From: Lysobacterales bacterium
GTDB lineage: Bacteria; Pseudomonadota; Gammaproteobacteria; Xanthomonadales; SZUA-36
Reading direction: 5' to 3'
DNA length: 7,959 nt
NCBI GenBank assembly: GCA_026193295.1
Contig: JAPHSB010000370.1
Span: 1-7,959, forward strand
The translations under genes and the position numbers were made by a program. The notes below the pieces were generated by a model. That model did not search any database. It worked only from the letters and a program-made list of their open reading frames with translations, and was not told where the DNA came from. Positions 6,749 to 7,959 of this stretch are shown here, piece by piece. Position 1 is the first letter of the stretch. Each line of letters opens with the position of its first letter.

Positions 6749-7959
6749 TCAGCTGGCGCTGGCTTGTGCCAGGAGTGCCGTTGCGGCATTGCGACCGGCG
6801 CTGCCCATCACGCCACCGCCCGGGTGGCAACCGGCGCCGCACAGGTACAGGCCCTCGACCGGTGTTCGGTACTGCGCTGATTTCGGCACCGGGCGCAGCA
6901 TCAGGAACTGGTCCAGCGAGAGCTCACCATGGTGCCAGTGCCCACCGGCCATGCGGAATTCCTTCTCGAGGTCTTCCGGCGTCAGCAGTTCGGTGGCGAT
7001 GGTCCGCTCGCGGATGTCAGGTGCATAGGCCGACAGCATCTCCATGATGACCTGGGTGAATGCAGCCTTGCCTTCGGCCCAACCACCCTTGAGCTCGCGT
7101 GGCGCGTATTGCACGACGGCCGACAGCACATGTTGTCCGGTAGGCGCCAGGCTGGGGTCGTGAATGGTCGGGATGGTAATCTCGGCCACCGGGCTGGGTG
7201 AAAATTCACCGTACTTGCAGGGATTGAAGGCCCGCTCCACGTAGTCCAGCGACGGCGCAATGACCAGCCGCTCGCCCAGTTGAGCCGGGCTCACACCACG
7301 GAAATCGGGCAGTCCGTCCAGGGCCAGGTGCAGCTTGGCCGCGTTCCCCCTGGAGCGGATGTTATTGATCCGGCGGGCAAAATCAGCCTCCACGTGACGC
7401 ATGCCCAGCAGTTCCATGATGGTGGTCCTGGGATCGACGTTGGACACCACGGTGCCCGCGTCCAGCCGTTCGCCGCCGGCCAGTTCCACACCACAAACCC
7501 GTACGCCGTCCAGCACGATTCGCGATACCGGCGCGCCTGTGCGGATTTCCGCACCGGCTTGCCGCGCGGCAGCGGCCAGGGCTTCGGTGACGGCTCCCAT
7601 ACCACCGGCCGGAACCGACAGGGCGCCGGCGGCGCCGCCGTTGTTACCGCTCATGCGATGCAGCGCCGTGAATACCGAATTGTTGGATCGGGGCCCGGAA
7701 AAGGTGCCGAGAAGCGCGTCCAGGCTGAGCGCGCCCTTCAGCAACGGGTTGTCAAAGTTTTCCTTGAGGATGTCGTAGATATTGATACCGGCGATGCGCA
7801 GAAATTCACGCATGTCGTCCCGGCCCAGCATGCGGATTTTCAATGCCAGTTTGCCGAGCGTGATCAGGTCACCGCGTTCCTGGGTAATGCGGGGCGGCAC
7901 CTGGTTGTGCAATCCGCCGATAACCGCGGCAAACTTCGACATGAAGCGCCGGTATTCGA
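6749..7959 (-). CDS. Phytoene-dehydrogenase/PYROXD2-like FAD oxidoreductase (5' end cut off by window edge)
   Basis: The visible 402 codons are the C-terminal part of a protein usually near 500-530 residues. The frame stays open past the first ATG at 7942 (codons EYRRF before it), so that ATG is internal and the true start lies outside. Visible signatures of the CrtI/PYROXD2 family are SVPAGGMGAVTEALAAAARQ, GAEIRTGAPVSRI, VVSNVDPRTT, the IPTIHDPSLAPTGQHVLSA segment, and the C-terminal FAD-binding motif GLYLCGAGCHPGGGVMG within the last 34 residues. The N-terminal GxGxxG dinucleotide fold is expected beyond the edge. The family oxidises C-C or C-N bonds using FAD; physiological substrates of PYROXD2-like members are mostly unknown. 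No membrane segment is seen. It is the first visible gene of the operon, 19 nt before the GcvT-like gene. It is not of the PuuB (DAO) type, although it may fill the amine-oxidation step (inference). Confidence 0.88.
   Translation of the reverse strand, partial: EYRRFMSKFAAVIGGLHNQVPPRITQERGDLITLGKLALKIRMLGRDDMREFLRIAGINIYDILKENFDNPLLKGALSLDALLGTFSGPRSNNSVFTALHRMSGNNGGAAGALSVPAGGMGAVTEALAAAARQAGAEIRTGAPVSRIVLDGVRVCGVELAGGERLDAGTVVSNVDPRTTIMELLGMRHVEADFARRINNIRSRGNAAKLHLALDGLPDFRGVSPAQLGERLVIAPSLDYVERAFNPCKYGEFSPSPVAEITIPTIHDPSLAPTGQHVLSAVVQYAPRELKGGWAEGKAAFTQVIMEMLSAYAPDIRERTIATELLTPEDLEKEFRMAGGHWHHGELSLDQFLMLRPVPKSAQYRTPVEGLYLCGAGCHPGGGVMGSAGRNAATALLAQASAS

Noticed and set aside
6730..6789. 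Longer GcvT-like form starting at the ATG at 6789.
   Set aside because: The extra 20 residues overlap the end of the oxidoreductase gene, lack family similarity, and the only good ribosome binding site lies downstream of that ATG.
5887..7047. A 386-codon open frame on the plus strand opposite the GcvT-like gene and the oxidoreductase.
   Set aside because: It spans two real genes antisense, has no recognisable motif and is explained by GC-rich codon use.
7940..7942. ATG as the start of the FAD oxidoreductase.
   Set aside because: The frame continues upstream to the window edge, and the visible protein lacks the N-terminal dinucleotide-binding fold, so this methionine is internal.

Overview
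The window is a dense, single-direction run of six genes, all on the minus strand, from a GC-rich bacterium (about 60% GC by eye). The transcribed order therefore runs from the right edge to the left edge. A gammaproteobacterium is the best guess: the PuuA-like and PuuC-like proteins resemble gammaproteobacterial relatives, and the one non-coding structure is a REP-type palindrome (GGAGCGG..CCGCGAT) of the kind common in Pseudomonas and Xanthomonas relatives. The organism cannot be named from this sequence.

Layout in transcription order: (1) 7959-6749, C-terminal three quarters of a phytoene-dehydrogenase/PYROXD2-type FAD oxidoreductase, 5' end outside the window; (2) 6729-5524, a GcvT-fold (folate-dependent aminomethyltransferase/demethylase) protein; (3) 5463-3319, a single-chain NDP-forming acyl-CoA synthetase; (4) 3298-1772, a PuuC/KauB-like NAD(P)+ aldehyde dehydrogenase; (5) 1765-947, a crotonase-family enoyl-CoA hydratase; (6) 924-1, the first 308 residues of a PuuA-like glutamine synthetase-family ligase, 3' end outside the window. 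Gaps between genes are 19, 60, 20, 6 and 22 nt, so this is almost certainly one operon. No promoter or terminator is visible inside it. No stretch longer than 300 bases lacks a gene.

The only sizeable gap (5464-5523) carries half of an inverted pair of REP-like palindromes. The other half lies inside the first codons of the acyl-CoA synthetase, so both candidate start codons of that gene sit in the loop between the two arms.

Working model (inference): the ligase and the aldehyde dehydrogenase resemble the first and third steps of the gamma-glutamyl-putrescine (Puu) route. The PuuB oxidase and PuuD hydrolase are not seen here. Instead there are an FAD dehydrogenase of another family, a GcvT-type one-carbon transferase, a CoA ligase and a hydratase. 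Together they could glutamylate or demethylate an amine, oxidise it to an aldehyde and acid, activate the acid with CoA and pass it to beta-oxidation-like steps. The substrate is unknown; an N-methylated or longer-chain amine is the simplest guess. I know of no characterised pathway with exactly this gene set.
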